In this document: positions 26,294-35,470 of the stretch, in pieces
Layout: every line of letters begins with the position of its first letter
Position numbering within the stretch: the first letter of the stretch is position 1
NCBI RefSeq assembly: GCF_003151255.1
Contig: NZ_CP029481.1
Location: 4,339,108-4,403,107, forward strand
Length of the DNA: 64,000 nucleotides
Origin: Microvirga sp. 17 mud 1-3
Lineage (GTDB): Bacteria; Pseudomonadota; Alphaproteobacteria; Rhizobiales; Beijerinckiaceae
Direction of reading: 5' to 3'
Notes under the pieces: model-generated
The model's database searches: none
Told to the model about the DNA's origin: nothing
The model's input: the letters and a program-made list of their open reading frames with translations, nothing else
Made by a program: the position numbers and the translations under genes

Positions 26294-26764
26294 TCAGGGT
26301 GGTCCGAACCAGAGGCTGACGAGGGCCGCAAGCGCCACCAGCACCAGGAAACCGTTCAAAACCACGAGAAGGACGGGAGGGATCCGGTGCACGTCCGGCC
26401 TCGGCGGCGGCGCTCCCACGAAGACCTGTCGCCAGACGGCGGCCGCGAAGCAGAAGGCGCTGAAGAGCACGAGGACGGACCCGGTTCCGGACACCATCCA
26501 GTTCGACACCACGCCCTCGAGGAGCTTCTGAGCGCCGATCCCTGAGGCCAGCGCTGCCAGCCCGGTTCGCACCCAGGCCGCATAGGTCCGTTCGGCCGCG
26601 AACACCGTCCGGTCCGCAGCCAGCTCCGTGCGGCGGTCGGCACTGTCCTTGGTGATCTCGGCAGCAACCGCAGTGCGCTCGGCCGCCTGCGCGGTGCTCT
26701 TTGCCGCAACTTTTGCCTGTTCGGCGCTGCGCTCGATCCCTTTCTCGACCGGCTGCGTGACCAT
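26294..26764 (-). CDS. DUF202 family membrane protein with coiled-coil N-terminus
   Basis: The 156-residue protein has an Ala/Glu/Arg-rich amphipathic N-terminus (about 1-60, ERSAEQAKVAAKSTAQAAER) predicted as coiled coil. Three hydrophobic segments follow, starting with the DUF202 pattern ERTYAAWVRTGLAALASGIG, then VLVLFSAFCFAAAVW and VLLVVLNGFLVLVALAALVSLW. DUF202/YidH proteins are of unknown function. The long coil is an unusual addition. It converges on parB. Confidence 0.75.
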   Translation of the reverse strand: MVTQPVEKGIERSAEQAKVAAKSTAQAAERTAVAAEITKDSADRRTELAADRTVFAAERTYAAWVRTGLAALASGIGAQKLLEGVVSNWMVSGTGSVLVLFSAFCFAAAVWRQVFVGAPPPRPDVHRIPPVLLVVLNGFLVLVALAALVSLWFGPP

Positions 26765-26933
26765 GTCTCCTCCGCTTTGCGCGACGATAACGTCGGAATG
26801 CCCGAAAAGGTCGGAGCATTAAGCTGGGTGAGGGGAAAGCAGGGGGCCTCCCGTGTCATTGCGGGAATATCCCAGGGACCCCTGCCTTTGCAGCACCGTG
26901 ATGAAAACGCGATGTGAGGATGCGCGACGGCTT

Positions 26934-27104
26934 TCCCTCCCCCTTGTGGGGAGGGCTAGGGTGGGGGTGTGAGCGCTAAGTTGGATACAGTCCTGCGCCG
27001 GCACCCCCACCTCCAACTCCTCCCCACCGCAAGTCGGGTGTTCCCGACTTGCGCATCGTGGGAGCGGATCTCGGGAACACCCGAGATCCGCGGGGGAGGA
27101 GAGC
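26934..27104. repeat. CT-rich intergenic palindromic mosaic B2
   Basis: Opens CCCTCCCCCTTGTGGGGAGG, then the core GTGGGGGTGTGAGCGC and GGCACCCCCACC as in B1, and closes CGGGGGAGGAG. Two extra hairpins are inserted near the right end (27028-27053 and 27064-27091). It explains most of the gene-free 26765-27215; nothing gene-like was seen there. Confidence 0.65.
27028..27091. repeat. Twin perfect hairpins with complementary loops
   Basis: Hairpin 1 has CGCAAGTCGGG and CCCGACTTGCG (27028-27038, 27043-27053) with loop TGTT. Hairpin 2 has GCGGATCTCGGG and CCCGAGATCCGC (27064-27075, 27080-27091) with loop AACA. The apical 12 bases of one are the reverse complement of the other, so the loops could pair. 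Confidence 0.6.
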
Positions 27105-27121
27105 AGGGCCGCGCTTCCCAT

Positions 27122-27147
27122 GAATACTTCCCATGAATACTTGGGAT
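27122..27147 (+). repeat. 13-bp tandem direct duplication
   Basis: CCCATGAATACTT occurs twice in tandem just before GGGATCCCATGAG, between element B2 and the end of coaA. No function is apparent. Confidence 0.4.
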
Positions 27148-27215
27148 CCCATGAGGAGAAGAGCCGCGTAGCGCTCCCTACCTCACAAGCTAGAAAAGCA
27201 ATCCGCAACAGGCCC

Positions 27216-28187
27216 CTACAGGCGTCTCAGGGCGACGGTCTCGATGCGGTGGCTGGCGCCCTTCTTGAGGATCAGGCTGGCGCGCTGGCGGGTCGGCACG
27301 ATATTTTCGCGCAGGTTCACGAGGTTGATGCGGTTCCAGAGCCCGTCGGCAGTGGCGATGGCCTCGCCTTCCTGCAATTCGGCATAGCGGCGGAAATAGG
27401 AGAGGGGATCCCGGAATGCCGTGTGCCGCAGGCGCAGGAAGCGGTTCACATACCAGCGATGCAGATCCTCCTCCTCGGCGTCGATATAGACCGAGAAGTC
27501 GAAGAAGTCGGACACGAACGGGATGGCGGTGCCGTCCTTGGGCATGCGCGCCGGCTGGAGCACGTTGAGCCCCTCGACGATGAGGATGTCCGGCCGGTCG
27601 ACGACGGTCTCCTCCCCAGGCACCACATCGTAGACGAGGTGGGAATAGAGCGGCGCCCGCACGTTCCGCTTCCCGGCCTTGATGTCGGCGAGGAAGTGGA
27701 GCAGCGCGCCTGTGTCGTAGCTCTCGGGAAAACCCTTGCGTTCCATGAGGCCCAAGCGGGTGAGCTCCGCATTGGGCAGGAGAAACCCGTCCGTGGTGAC
27801 GAGGTCGACCTTCGGGGTGTTGGGCCAGCGGGCGAGCAGGGCCTTGAGAACGCGTGCCGTGGTGGACTTGCCCACCGCGACGGAGCCCGCAACCCCGATG
27901 ATATAGGGGACCTTTTCCTCTTTCTCGGCCAGCAGGAAGCGCTGGGTCGCCTTGAACAGCCCCTGCGTGGCCGCAACGTAGAGGGAGAGCAGGCGCGACA
28001 GAGGCAGATAGATGGCCGCGACCTCGTCCAGGGAGATCGGATCGTTGAGGGATTGCAGCTGCACCACCTCGTCGGCCGTGAGGGTCATGGGCGCATCGGC
28101 GCGCAGCTTCGCCCATTCGTCCCGGCCGAAGATACGGTAGGGGGAGAGGTTGTCGTTTTCCAACGACACCGCGTTGCGCTGGTCCAT
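27216..28187 (-). CDS. coaA: Type I pantothenate kinase
   Basis: The 323-residue protein has the CoaA opening [16 protein letters not shown]-loop [17 protein letters not shown] (near 95-111), [13 protein letters not shown] and [10 protein letters not shown], and the C-terminal [18 protein letters not shown]. It phosphorylates pantothenate, the first and regulated step of CoA synthesis. It ends the histidine cluster 20 bases after hisE, a linkage common in Rhizobiales. Confidence 0.95.
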   Translation of the reverse strand: MDQRNAVSLENDNLSPYRIFGRDEWAKLRADAPMTLTADEVVQLQSLNDPISLDEVAAIYLPLSRLLSLYVAATQGLFKATQRFLLAEKEEKVPYIIGVAGSVAVGKSTTARVLKALLARWPNTPKVDLVTTDGFLLPNAELTRLGLMERKGFPESYDTGALLHFLADIKAGKRNVRAPLYSHLVYDVVPGEETVVDRPDILIVEGLNVLQPARMPKDGTAIPFVSDFFDFSVYIDAEEEDLHRWYVNRFLRLRHTAFRDPLSYFRRYAELQEGEAIATADGLWNRINLVNLRENIVPTRQRASLILKKGASHRIETVALRRL

Positions 28188-28207
28188 GCAGGTTCCCCCT
28201 TCGGGCT

Positions 28208-28528
28208 TCAGGGCTTGCGCGCAGCCTTCTCGGCCAGCCCCGATTGCGCCGTGCGGCGCTCCAGTTCGGCCATGACGTCACTTAGCGGAATGCGCGCACC
28301 CTGCAACACGACCAAAAGATGATACAGCACATCGGCCGCTTCGGCAGTCAGGTTCGCGCGATCTTCCAGCACGGCCGCAAGCGCCGCTTCCACGGCCTCT
28401 TCGCCGAGTTTCTTGGCCGCCTTGGCAGGCCCGTCCGCCAGCAGTTTCGCCGTGTAGGATTCGCTCGGTGCCGCCGCCGCGCGCGTGGCCACGATGCGGG
28501 CGAGGTCGTCGAGGGTGAAGGTGGTCAT
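28208..28528 (-). CDS. hisE: Phosphoribosyl-ATP pyrophosphatase
   Basis: The 106-residue protein fits His[31 protein letters not shown] with the acidic metal-binding EExxE-type helix, then [14 protein letters not shown]. It removes pyrophosphate from PR-ATP, step 2 of histidine synthesis. No HisI domain is fused. It lies 16 bases after hisF. Confidence 0.93.
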   Translation of the reverse strand: MTTFTLDDLARIVATRAAAAPSESYTAKLLADGPAKAAKKLGEEAVEAALAAVLEDRANLTAEAADVLYHLLVVLQGARIPLSDVMAELERRTAQSGLAEKAARKP

Positions 28529-28544
28529 GAGGGTGCCCCGCGCT

Positions 28545-29327
28545 CTACGCTGCCTTGTCGATCCGCATCTTCAGCCCGGCTTTCGCCATGTGGGCTTTCG
28601 CCTCGCCGATGGTGTGGGTGCCGAAATGGAAGATCGAGGCAGCCAGCACGGCGCTCGCACCGCCTTCCTTCACGCCGGCGACCAGATGGTCGAGGTTGCC
28701 GACACCGCCCGAGGCGATAACCGGGATCGGGACCGCGTCCGAAATGGCGCGGACCAGCGCGAGGTCATAGCCGCCCTTGGTGCCGTCCCGGTCCATGGAG
28801 GTGACGAGAAGCTCGCCCGCGCCGCGCTCCGCCATGGATTTGGCGAACGCGATGGCGTCGAGGCCGGTGGCATTGCGCCCGCCATGGGTGAAAATCTCCC
28901 AGCGCGGAGCCTCGCCGTCGGCCGACACCTTCTTGGCGTCGATCGCGACCACGATGCATTGATTGCCGAACTTTTCGGCGGCCTCACGCACGAAATCCGG
29001 GTTCGTCACCGCGGCCGTGTTGATCGAGACCTTGTCGGCGCCCGCAAGCAGGAGCTTGCGGATATCCTCGACGCTGCGCACGCCGCCGCCCACGGTGAGC
29101 GGCATGAAGCAGGCCTCCGCCGTGCGCCTCACCGCGTCGAGCAGGATGCCGCGCGCCTCGTGGCTCGCCGTGATGTCGAGGAAGCACAATTCGTCGGCGC
29201 CGGCCGCGTCATAGGCCTTGGCGGCCTCCACCGGATCGCCCGCATCGATGAGGTCCACGAACTGGACGCCCTTGACGACGCGGCCGTCCTTGACGTCGAG
29301 GCACGGAATGAGGCGAACCTTCAGCAT
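28545..29327 (-). CDS. hisF: Imidazole glycerol phosphate synthase, cyclase subunit
   Basis: The 260-residue beta/alpha barrel has the catalytic Asp11 in [16 protein letters not shown] and the second catalytic Asp in [10 protein letters not shown] (near 130), with phosphate-binding VGGGVRS and IASGGVGN. It pairs with HisH. Start ATG 29327. The 115 bp between it and hisA is filled by repeat element B3, which has split what is usually a tight hisA-hisF junction. Confidence 0.95.
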   Translation of the reverse strand: MLKVRLIPCLDVKDGRVVKGVQFVDLIDAGDPVEAAKAYDAAGADELCFLDITASHEARGILLDAVRRTAEACFMPLTVGGGVRSVEDIRKLLLAGADKVSINTAAVTNPDFVREAAEKFGNQCIVVAIDAKKVSADGEAPRWEIFTHGGRNATGLDAIAFAKSMAERGAGELLVTSMDRDGTKGGYDLALVRAISDAVPIPVIASGGVGNLDHLVAGVKEGGASAVLAASIFHFGTHTIGEAKAHMAKAGLKMRIDKAA

Positions 29328-29346
29328 GGCATTCTCTTCTTCACCC

Positions 29347-29493
29347 TCCCCTGGAGGGGGAGGGTCGGACCGTGAGGTCCGGGGAGGGGTGACACCCGCG
29401 CAAGCGGGTTCAGGGCAAAATCTATAAGGGTTGTCGGCGCCATCACCCCACCCCGCCGCTGCTGCGCAGCGTCGACCCTCCCCCTCCAGGGGA
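29347..29493. repeat. CT-rich intergenic palindromic element B3 between hisA and hisF
   Basis: Perfect 21-bp inverted arms lie at 29347-29367 and 29473-29493 (left begins TCCCCTGGAGGGGG). The interior holds smaller hairpins (GGACCGTGAGGTCC, ACCCGCGCAAGCGGGT, GCTGCGCAGC). The right arm is translated as the C-terminal tail of hisA, and the hisA stop lies inside the element. Confidence 0.7.
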
Positions 29494-30236
29494 GGATGAG
29501 CGCGCCGTGCGCAGCAGCGCCAGAGCCTGGTCCGGGTCGATGCGCCCGTCATAGAGGGCGCGGCCGGTAATCGCGCCGCCGAGGATGGCGCAGTCGGGTT
29601 GGGTCAGGCGCTCGATATCGGCCATGGAGCCGAGGCCCCCGGAGGCGATCACCGGGATCGTCACGGCCCGGGCCAGCGCCAGGGTCATGGGAATGTTGAG
29701 ACCTTTGAGAATCCCGTCGCGGGCGATGTCCGTGTAGATGATCGCCGCCACGCCCGCATCCTCGAAGCGGCGGCCGAGCTCCTCGGCCGTCAGGGTCGAG
29801 GTCTGGGCCCAGCCCTCCACGGCCACGAGGCCGTCCTTGGCGTCGATGCCGACCGCCACCTTGCCGGGATAAAGCCGCGCCGCCTCGCGCACAAAGGCCG
29901 GGTCGCGCACCGCCGCGGTGCCGATGATGACCCGGGCGACGCCCTTGGCGAGCCAGCCGTCGACGGTCCTCATGTCGCGGATGCCGCCCCGAGCTGCACG
30001 GGGATTTTCACGCGCTGCAGAATGGCCTCAACGGCCGCGGCGTTCATGGGCTTGCCCGCGAAGGCGCCGTCGAGATCGACCACGTGCAGCCACTCGAAGC
30101 CCTGGGCCTCGAAGGCGGCTCCTTGCGCGGCCGGATCGTCGTTGAAGACCGTCGCGCGGTCCATGTCGCCCTGGATCAGGCGGACGCAGCGGCCTTCCTT
30201 CAGGTCGATGGCGGGAAAGAGAATCACGGGCGCCAC
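29443..30236 (-). pseudogene. hisA: hisA (ProFAR isomerase) interrupted by an apparent one-base frameshift
   Basis: Codons 1-88 start [20 protein letters not shown] and break off as [13 protein letters not shown] at 29970. The downstream frame resumes [20 protein letters not shown] at 29973 and continues to 29443. The expected join is [13 protein letters not shown], restored by one extra base in the C run 29987-29990 (a G run in the gene). Everything else looks intact, including the active-site Asp11 and IYTDIARDG. Stop and restart overlap as ATGA, so coupling could make two half-proteins. A sequencing error is the simplest cause. The last ~19 residues come from repeat B3. HisA catalyses step 4 of histidine synthesis. 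Confidence 0.85.
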
Positions 30237-30874
30237 CTTAAAAAATTGGCGATGAGTTTCAGGCCCAGGGCCTGGCTCTTCTCGGGATGGAACTGTGTGC
30301 CGACCAGGTTGTCCCGAGCGACGATGGCGGTCACCGGTCCGCCGTAATCGACGGTGGCGACCACGTCGTCCGGCACGGCGGGCGAGAGCGCGTAGGAATG
30401 CACGAAATAGGCATGGAGCCCGTCCGGGCCGGTGGGAATGCCGTCCAGGACCGGGTGAGGCCTTCGCTGGTCCAGGGTGTTCCAGCCCATATGCGGGATC
30501 TTCAGGGACGGATCGTTCGGCACGATGGCCTTCACGTCCCCGGGGATCCAGTCGAGGCCCGGGGTGGTCACGTATTCCAGGCCCCGGCTCGCCATGAGCT
30601 GCATTCCGACGCAGATGCCCAGAAAGGGCCGGCCTTCCTCACGGACCCGGCGCTGGAGCGCCTCGACCATGCCGGGCACCGCATCGAGGCCGCGCCGGCA
30701 ATCCGCGAAGGCGCCGACGCCGGGCAGCACGATGCGCTCGGCCCGGGCGACCGCCTTCGGATCGGACGAGACTTCGATGGTGTCGGACAGCCCCGCCTCC
30801 CGCGCGGCCCGCTCGAAGGCCTTGGCGGCGGAATGCAGGTTGCCGGACCCATAATCGACGATAACCACGCTCAC
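30224..30874 (-). CDS. hisH: Imidazole glycerol phosphate synthase, glutamine amidotransferase subunit
   Basis: The 216-residue class I amidotransferase has the nucleophile Cys88 in [11 protein letters not shown], and the His/Glu pair in [11 protein letters not shown], with [10 protein letters not shown] at the N-terminus. It supplies ammonia to HisF. It overlaps the start of hisA by 13 bases and the DUF2628 stop by four, showing a compact operon. Confidence 0.95.
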   Translation of the reverse strand: MSVVIVDYGSGNLHSAAKAFERAAREAGLSDTIEVSSDPKAVARAERIVLPGVGAFADCRRGLDAVPGMVEALQRRVREEGRPFLGICVGMQLMASRGLEYVTTPGLDWIPGDVKAIVPNDPSLKIPHMGWNTLDQRRPHPVLDGIPTGPDGLHAYFVHSYALSPAVPDDVVATVDYGGPVTAIVARDNLVGTQFHPEKSQALGLKLIANFLRWRP

Positions 30875-31374
30875 CGGGGACGCTCCGCATCGGGAAAGAG
30901 GCCGATCACCGGCTCCGCACCCGGACCGGGGCGGAAGACGGGCGAGGGCGAGAAGGAGGACGAGGGGGCGGGCTGGCGGGGAACTGGTGCCTGCTGCAGC
31001 CAGCGGGCGAAGCTCCTGGCTTCCGCCTCGTCCCGGTGCGCGGCCACCACGGCGTCGACGGCCGGGCGCCCGTGGCGCTCATAGGTCCAGCGCCGCAGGC
31101 TGTTGGCCTCCAGGCCGATCAGGATCGCCAGCAGAAGCTCGGCCGCAAAGGCCGCCGCAGGATGCACGTCGAGGGCCCTGAGGCCCAAATCGAGGCCCAG
31201 CGTGACCACGAGGACGAGAAGCCCGGCGATCCAGAGCCGGTGATAGAAGAACCAGAGGCAATTGAAGAAGAAGGCGCCCCACGAGAAGCCGTCCTTCACG
31301 ATCTCGGCCCTCTCCAGGGCCGCCGGATCGCCCGGTCGCGCGTCGCCCGCGAGGTGGAGGGTATAGGTGGTCAT
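30871..31374 (-). CDS. DUF2628 membrane protein within the his operon
   Basis: The 167-residue protein has the DUF2628 pattern [30 protein letters not shown], two to three membrane helices (about 33-60 and 70-95), then a cytoplasmic Pro/Ser-rich tail. The function of DUF2628 is unknown. Its ATG at 31374 is 107 bases after the hisB stop and its stop overlaps hisH, so it is transcribed with histidine genes. A position in this cluster is typical for Rhizobiales. Confidence 0.82.
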   Translation of the reverse strand: MTTYTLHLAGDARPGDPAALERAEIVKDGFSWGAFFFNCLWFFYHRLWIAGLLVLVVTLGLDLGLRALDVHPAAAFAAELLLAILIGLEANSLRRWTYERHGRPAVDAVVAAHRDEAEARSFARWLQQAPVPRQPAPSSSFSPSPVFRPGPGAEPVIGLFPDAERPR

Positions 31375-31481
31375 GGCACCGTTCCTTGAGAAGACCTGTC
31401 CCGGATAGCCCGGAAGGCCGCATCGCCGCGACGATCCGCCGTCCGGCTGAGCGGGCTCCGGGTCGGGAGCGTCCTCCAGAT

Positions 31482-32069
31482 CTAGAGCGTTCCCTTGGTG
31501 GAGGGAATGCGACCTCCTTCCCGCGGGTCGACGGACAGGGCCTGCCGCAGGCAGCGGGCCACGCCCTTGAAGCAGCTCTCGGCGATATGGTGGCTGTTCG
31601 CCCCGTAGAGGGTCTCCACATGGAGCGTCAGCCCGGCATTGATCGCGAAGGCCTGGAAGAACTCGCGCACCAGCTCGGTATCGAAGGCGCCGATCTTCTC
31701 GGTCGGGAACGTGGTCCTGAACACCAGGAACGGGCGGCCCGAAATATCGAGCGCGACCCGGGTCAGGGTCTCGTCCATGGGCAGGTGGATATCCGCGTAG
31801 CGGGCGATGCCCTTCTTGTCCCCCAGGGCCTGCAGGAGCGCCTGGCCGAGGGCGATGCCGGTATCTTCCGTCGTATGGTGCTGGTCCACGTGCAGATCGC
31901 CCTTCACCGTCACGGTGAGGTCGACGAGGGCATGGCGGGCAAAGAGCTCGAGCATATGGTCGAGGAAGCCCACACCCGTGGCGATTTCGGCCTTGCCGGT
32001 GCCATCGAGGGCAATCGACAGGGCGACATCGGTCTCGGCGGTGCGGCGGCTGACGCTCGCGGCGCGCAT
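31482..32069 (-). CDS. hisB: Imidazoleglycerol-phosphate dehydratase
   Basis: The 195-residue monofunctional enzyme shows [13 protein letters not shown], the metal-binding [21 protein letters not shown] and [18 protein letters not shown]. It dehydrates IGP, step 6 of histidine synthesis. No phosphatase domain is fused. It heads the minus-strand cluster, divergent from hslV over a 136-bp gap that must hold both promoters. Confidence 0.95.
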   Translation of the reverse strand: MRAASVSRRTAETDVALSIALDGTGKAEIATGVGFLDHMLELFARHALVDLTVTVKGDLHVDQHHTTEDTGIALGQALLQALGDKKGIARYADIHLPMDETLTRVALDISGRPFLVFRTTFPTEKIGAFDTELVREFFQAFAINAGLTLHVETLYGANSHHIAESCFKGVARCLRQALSVDPREGGRIPSTKGTL

Positions 32070-32205
32070 CGTGAAACATCCTTGTGAAAGAGACGGCGCA
32101 ATGAGGTGATGGGGCCTTCTATCAGCGTGGCGGCCGAAACGCCACCCGCGTTGCTTTTGCGGCGAAGATGATTAAGTCAGTCCCATTCCCCGCCGGAGCG
32201 ATCCT

Positions 32206-32760
32206 TTGTCCGAGACAGCCTCTCCCACCATGCATGCCACCACGATCCTCATGGTCCGCAAGGGCGGCCGCGTCGTCATCGGCGGCGACGGACAGGTCAG
32301 CCTGGGCCAGACCATCGTCAAGGGCAATGCCCGCAAGGTGCGCCGCCTCGCCAAGGGCGGCGTGATCGGCGGCTTCGCGGGCTCGACCGCCGATGCCTTC
32401 ACGCTGTTCGAGCGGCTGGAGGCGAAGCTGGAACAATATCCGGGCCAGCTCACCCGCGCCTGCGTCGAGCTGACCAAGGACTGGCGCACCGATCGCTATC
32501 TGCGCCGCCTGGAGGCCATGATGCTCGTCGCCGACAAGGAGGTGGGCCTGCTGCTCTCCGGCGCCGGCGACGTGCTGGAGCCGGAAAACGGCATCGCGGC
32601 CATCGGCTCCGGCGGCAATTACGCCCTCGCGGCCGCGCGGGCGCTCGCCGATTCGACTCAGGATGCGGAAGCCATCGTCCGGCGGTCCCTCACCATCGCG
32701 GCCGAGATCTGCGTCTACACCAATTCCAACATCGTCATCGAAACGCTGGAAACCGAATGA
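32206..32760 (+). CDS. hslV: ATP-dependent protease subunit HslV
   Basis: The protease has [25 protein letters not shown], the catalytic Thr exposed after propeptide removal, then [22 protein letters not shown] and [16 protein letters not shown]. It forms the HslUV chamber. The start is uncertain: TTG 32206 gives 184 residues with a nine-residue propeptide, ATG 32230 gives 176. Alphaproteobacterial HslV often has a short propeptide. Its stop overlaps the hslU ATG (ATGA). Confidence 0.93.
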   Translation: MSETASPTMHATTILMVRKGGRVVIGGDGQVSLGQTIVKGNARKVRRLAKGGVIGGFAGSTADAFTLFERLEAKLEQYPGQLTRACVELTKDWRTDRYLRRLEAMMLVADKEVGLLLSGAGDVLEPENGIAAIGSGGNYALAAARALADSTQDAEAIVRRSLTIAAEICVYTNSNIVIETLETE

Positions 32761-34067
32761 ACGCCTTCTCGCCCCGTGAAATCGTTTCCGAACTCGACCG
32801 CCACATCGTCGGCCAGTACGAGGCCAAGCGCGCGGTCGCCATCGCGCTGCGCAACCGCTGGCGCCGCCAGCAGCTTGAAGGGTCGCTGCGCGAGGAGGTG
32901 GCGCCCAAGAATATCCTGATGATCGGGCCCACCGGCTGCGGCAAGACCGAGATCTCCCGCCGCCTGGCGCGGCTCGCGGGCGCACCGTTCCTGAAGGTCG
33001 AGGCGACGAAGTTCACGGAAGTGGGCTATGTGGGCCGCGACGTGGAGCAGATCGTGCGCGACCTCGTCGAGGTCGGCATCGGCCTCGTGCGCGACGAGCG
33101 GCGCAAGCAGGTCCAGGCCAAGGCGCATCTCGCCGCCGAGGAGCGCGTGCTCGACGCTCTCGTCGGCACCACGGCCAGCGCCGCCACGCGGGACAGTTTC
33201 CGCCGCAAGCTGCGCGCCAACGAGCTCGACGACAAGGAGATCGAGATCGAGGTGCAGAGCGGCGGCCAGCAGGGCATGCCCATGTTCGAGATCCCCGGCA
33301 TGCCGGGCGCTTCGGTGGGCGCGATCAATCTCGGCGACATGTTCGGCAAGGCCTTCGGCGGCCGGTCCAAGACGCGCCGCACCACCGTGCGCGAGGCCTA
33401 CGAGCCGCTGGTCACGGAGGAATCCGACAAGCTGATCGACCAGGACGCCATCGTGCAGGAGGCGATCCGGCAGGTGGAGAACAACGGCATCGTCTTCCTG
33501 GACGAGATCGACAAGATCTGCGCCCGCGAGGGCCGCGCCAGCGGCGACGTGTCCCGCGAGGGTGTGCAGCGCGACCTGCTGCCGCTCATCGAGGGCACCA
33601 CGGTCGCGACCAAATACGGGCCGGTGAAGACCGACCATATCCTGTTCATCGCGTCCGGCGCCTTCCACGTCTCCAAGCCCTCGGACCTGCTGCCCGAGCT
33701 GCAGGGCCGCCTGCCGATCCGCGTGGAGCTGTCGCCGCTCACGGTGGAGGATTTCAAGCGCATCCTCACCGAGACGGAAGCGAGCCTCATCAAGCAATCC
33801 GTCGCGCTCATGAAGACGGAAGGCGTCGAGCTCGTCTTCACGGACGATGCCGTGGATGCCCTGGCCCAGGTGGCCGTGGAGGTGAACAATTCCGTCGAGA
33901 ATATCGGCGCCCGCCGCCTCCAGACGGTGCTGGAGCGGGTCCTCGATGAGGTCTCCTTCACGGCGCCCGACCGTTCCGGCGAGACCGTGACGGTCGACGC
34001 CGCCTATGTGCGCGGCGAGGTCGAGAGCCTCGCCAAGAACACGGACCTGAGCCGGTTCATCCTGTAA
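32757..34067 (+). CDS. hslU: ATP-dependent protease ATPase subunit HslU
   Basis: The 436-residue AAA+ unfoldase has [24 protein letters not shown], Walker A GPTGCGKT (57-64), the I-domain, Walker [14 protein letters not shown], sensor and arginine-finger region [11 protein letters not shown], and the C-terminal tail [13 protein letters not shown] that activates HslV. Translationally coupled to hslV. Confidence 0.96.
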   Translation: MNAFSPREIVSELDRHIVGQYEAKRAVAIALRNRWRRQQLEGSLREEVAPKNILMIGPTGCGKTEISRRLARLAGAPFLKVEATKFTEVGYVGRDVEQIVRDLVEVGIGLVRDERRKQVQAKAHLAAEERVLDALVGTTASAATRDSFRRKLRANELDDKEIEIEVQSGGQQGMPMFEIPGMPGASVGAINLGDMFGKAFGGRSKTRRTTVREAYEPLVTEESDKLIDQDAIVQEAIRQVENNGIVFLDEIDKICAREGRASGDVSREGVQRDLLPLIEGTTVATKYGPVKTDHILFIASGAFHVSKPSDLLPELQGRLPIRVELSPLTVEDFKRILTETEASLIKQSVALMKTEGVELVFTDDAVDALAQVAVEVNNSVENIGARRLQTVLERVLDEVSFTAPDRSGETVTVDAAYVRGEVESLAKNTDLSRFIL

Positions 34068-34090
34068 CCGCTGCTCGGCATTTCCCTCTA

Positions 34091-34128
34091 CGAAAATCCC
34101 CGGGACCAGCCCGGGGATTTTCGTTTTG
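34091..34128 (+). terminator. Terminator after hslU
   Basis: A perfect 14-pair stem, CGAAAATCCCCGGG (34091-34104) with its complement at 34110-34123, has a five-base loop and is followed by TTTT. It can act in both directions. Confidence 0.75.
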
Positions 34129-34281
34129 CAGCGCTGTGGTCCCCAAGGCCTGGATGGCCATGACGGGGTGAGAGGAAGGGCGCTGGCAACGCCACCCTTC
34201 ACCTCTTCCAAGATAGGCACTCCGCCCTCTGCGACCTCGCGTCCTCCCGGAAAGGCTCGTCGCGAACCTCTCTCTTTGCTA

Positions 34282-34296
34282 GAACAAATAAAGAAC
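34282..34296 (+). promoter_or_regulatory. LexA (SOS) box upstream of udgX
   Basis: GAACAAATAAAGAAC fits GAAC-N7-GAAC, the complement of the alphaproteobacterial LexA operator GTTC-N7-GTTC. It lies 58 bases before the start of the UdgX gene. No other gene on either strand is close enough to be its target. Confidence 0.7.
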
Positions 34297-34354
34297 GAAA
34301 AAGTTATTCGCAAAGGCCTGTCGTAACCGACACGCAGGCTGAGGGAGGATCGTC

Positions 34355-35470
34355 ATGGCGCTTCACTGCGTCACCCTCGAGGAGGGCGCCGATCTGGAGG
34401 GGTTCCGGCGGGCGGTGCGCCAGCTGATCGCCGAGGAGCTGGCGCCGCAGCATGTGACCTGGGTCGTCGCGGCGCCCGACCTGTTCGGGGAGCGGGATGA
34501 ACAGGAGGGCGAGGCGCCGCCGGTCGCCCTGCCGCGCAGCGTGGGCGAGATGATCGGTCTCGTCGTCCGCCACAACGACCCGGAACGTTATGCGCTGCTT
34601 TATCAGCTCGTCTGGCGCGTCCTGAACGGGGAGCGCGAACTCCTGCACATCGAGAGCGATCCGCTCGTGCACCGGCTCAACGGAATGGCCCGGGATGTCC
34701 GGCGCTGCCTGTCGCAGGATGCCGCGAGCGATGGCCCGATCCAAACCGGGCTCCGGCGCGTTGACCGGGAGGATGAGCAGGAGAGCGCCATGCCGACCAG
34801 AAGCAAGCCCGAAACCGAAGACCCTAGGGATACCGAAGACCCTCGGGATCATGAGCCGAAGACCCTGAAGGAGCTCAACGCCGCCATCGCGGCCGCTGGG
34901 CCGCTGGTGCCGGGCGCGACCCAGGCGGTGTTCGGCGAGGGCCCGGCTCATGCGGATATCGTGTTCGTCGGCGAGCAGCCCGGCGATCAGGAGGACCTGC
35001 AGGGACGTCCCTTCGTGGGGCCTGCGGGCCGGCTGTTCGACAAGGCCATGAAGGAGGCCGGGATCGACCGGGACAAGGTCTATCTCACCAATGCGGTGAA
35101 GCACTTCAAGTTCGAGCAGCGCGGGCACCGGCGCATCCATTCCAAGCCCACGGCCGGCGAGGTGAAGCATTACCGTCCCTGGCTGATGAAGGAGCTGGAG
35201 TTGGTCAGGCCGAAGCTCGTGGTGGCGCTCGGCGGCACCGCCGTTCTGGCCCTCACCGGCAAGCAGACGCCGATTTCCCGCTCCCGCGGGCGGGCCCGGT
35301 TCGGGGACCTGAACGGCTACGTGACCGTGCACCCCTCCTATCTGCTGCGCCTGCCGGACGAGGAGACGCGGCATCAGGCCTATGACGCCTTCCTCAGGGA
35401 CCTGGCCCATATCCGGGATCTGGCGAAGGCTGATCCGCGGACGGGCGAGCTTCCTCTCGCGGCCGAATAG
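34355..35470 (+). CDS. udgX: UdgX-type uracil-DNA-binding protein with partial DUF4130 N-terminus
   Basis: Of 371 residues, about 170-360 are a family-4-like uracil-DNA glycosylase fold: GEQPGDQED (206-214), GRPFVGPAGRLFDKAM, and the UdgX-specific loop RGHRRIHSKP with His262. In Mycobacterium smegmatis UdgX this His links covalently to uracil-excised DNA. HPSYLLR (326-332) follows. Residues ~1-120 resemble the first part of DUF4130 (RHNDPERYALLYQLVWRVL) but stop short of the domain's usual second half. ATG 34790 inside the gene has AGGAG at ideal spacing and would give a 226-residue UdgX alone. The gene overlaps the convergent antiporter by 77 bp. Confidence 0.88.
   Translation: MALHCVTLEEGADLEGFRRAVRQLIAEELAPQHVTWVVAAPDLFGERDEQEGEAPPVALPRSVGEMIGLVVRHNDPERYALLYQLVWRVLNGERELLHIESDPLVHRLNGMARDVRRCLSQDAASDGPIQTGLRRVDREDEQESAMPTRSKPETEDPRDTEDPRDHEPKTLKELNAAIAAAGPLVPGATQAVFGEGPAHADIVFVGEQPGDQEDLQGRPFVGPAGRLFDKAMKEAGIDRDKVYLTNAVKHFKFEQRGHRRIHSKPTAGEVKHYRPWLMKELELVRPKLVVALGGTAVLALTGKQTPISRSRGRARFGDLNGYVTVHPSYLLRLPDEETRHQAYDAFLRDLAHIRDLAKADPRTGELPLAAE

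Noticed and set aside
29970..29990. Programmed ribosomal frameshift in hisA
   Set aside because: The break does not show a standard slippery heptamer of the X-XXY-YYZ type, and re-pairing of the glycine tRNA would be mismatched. A single-base indel in the homopolymer explains it better.
32070..32205. Heat-shock sigma promoter for hslV
   Set aside because: A CTTG followed later by CCTTCTAT is present, but the spacing does not fit the alphaproteobacterial RpoH consensus, so no promoter is called.
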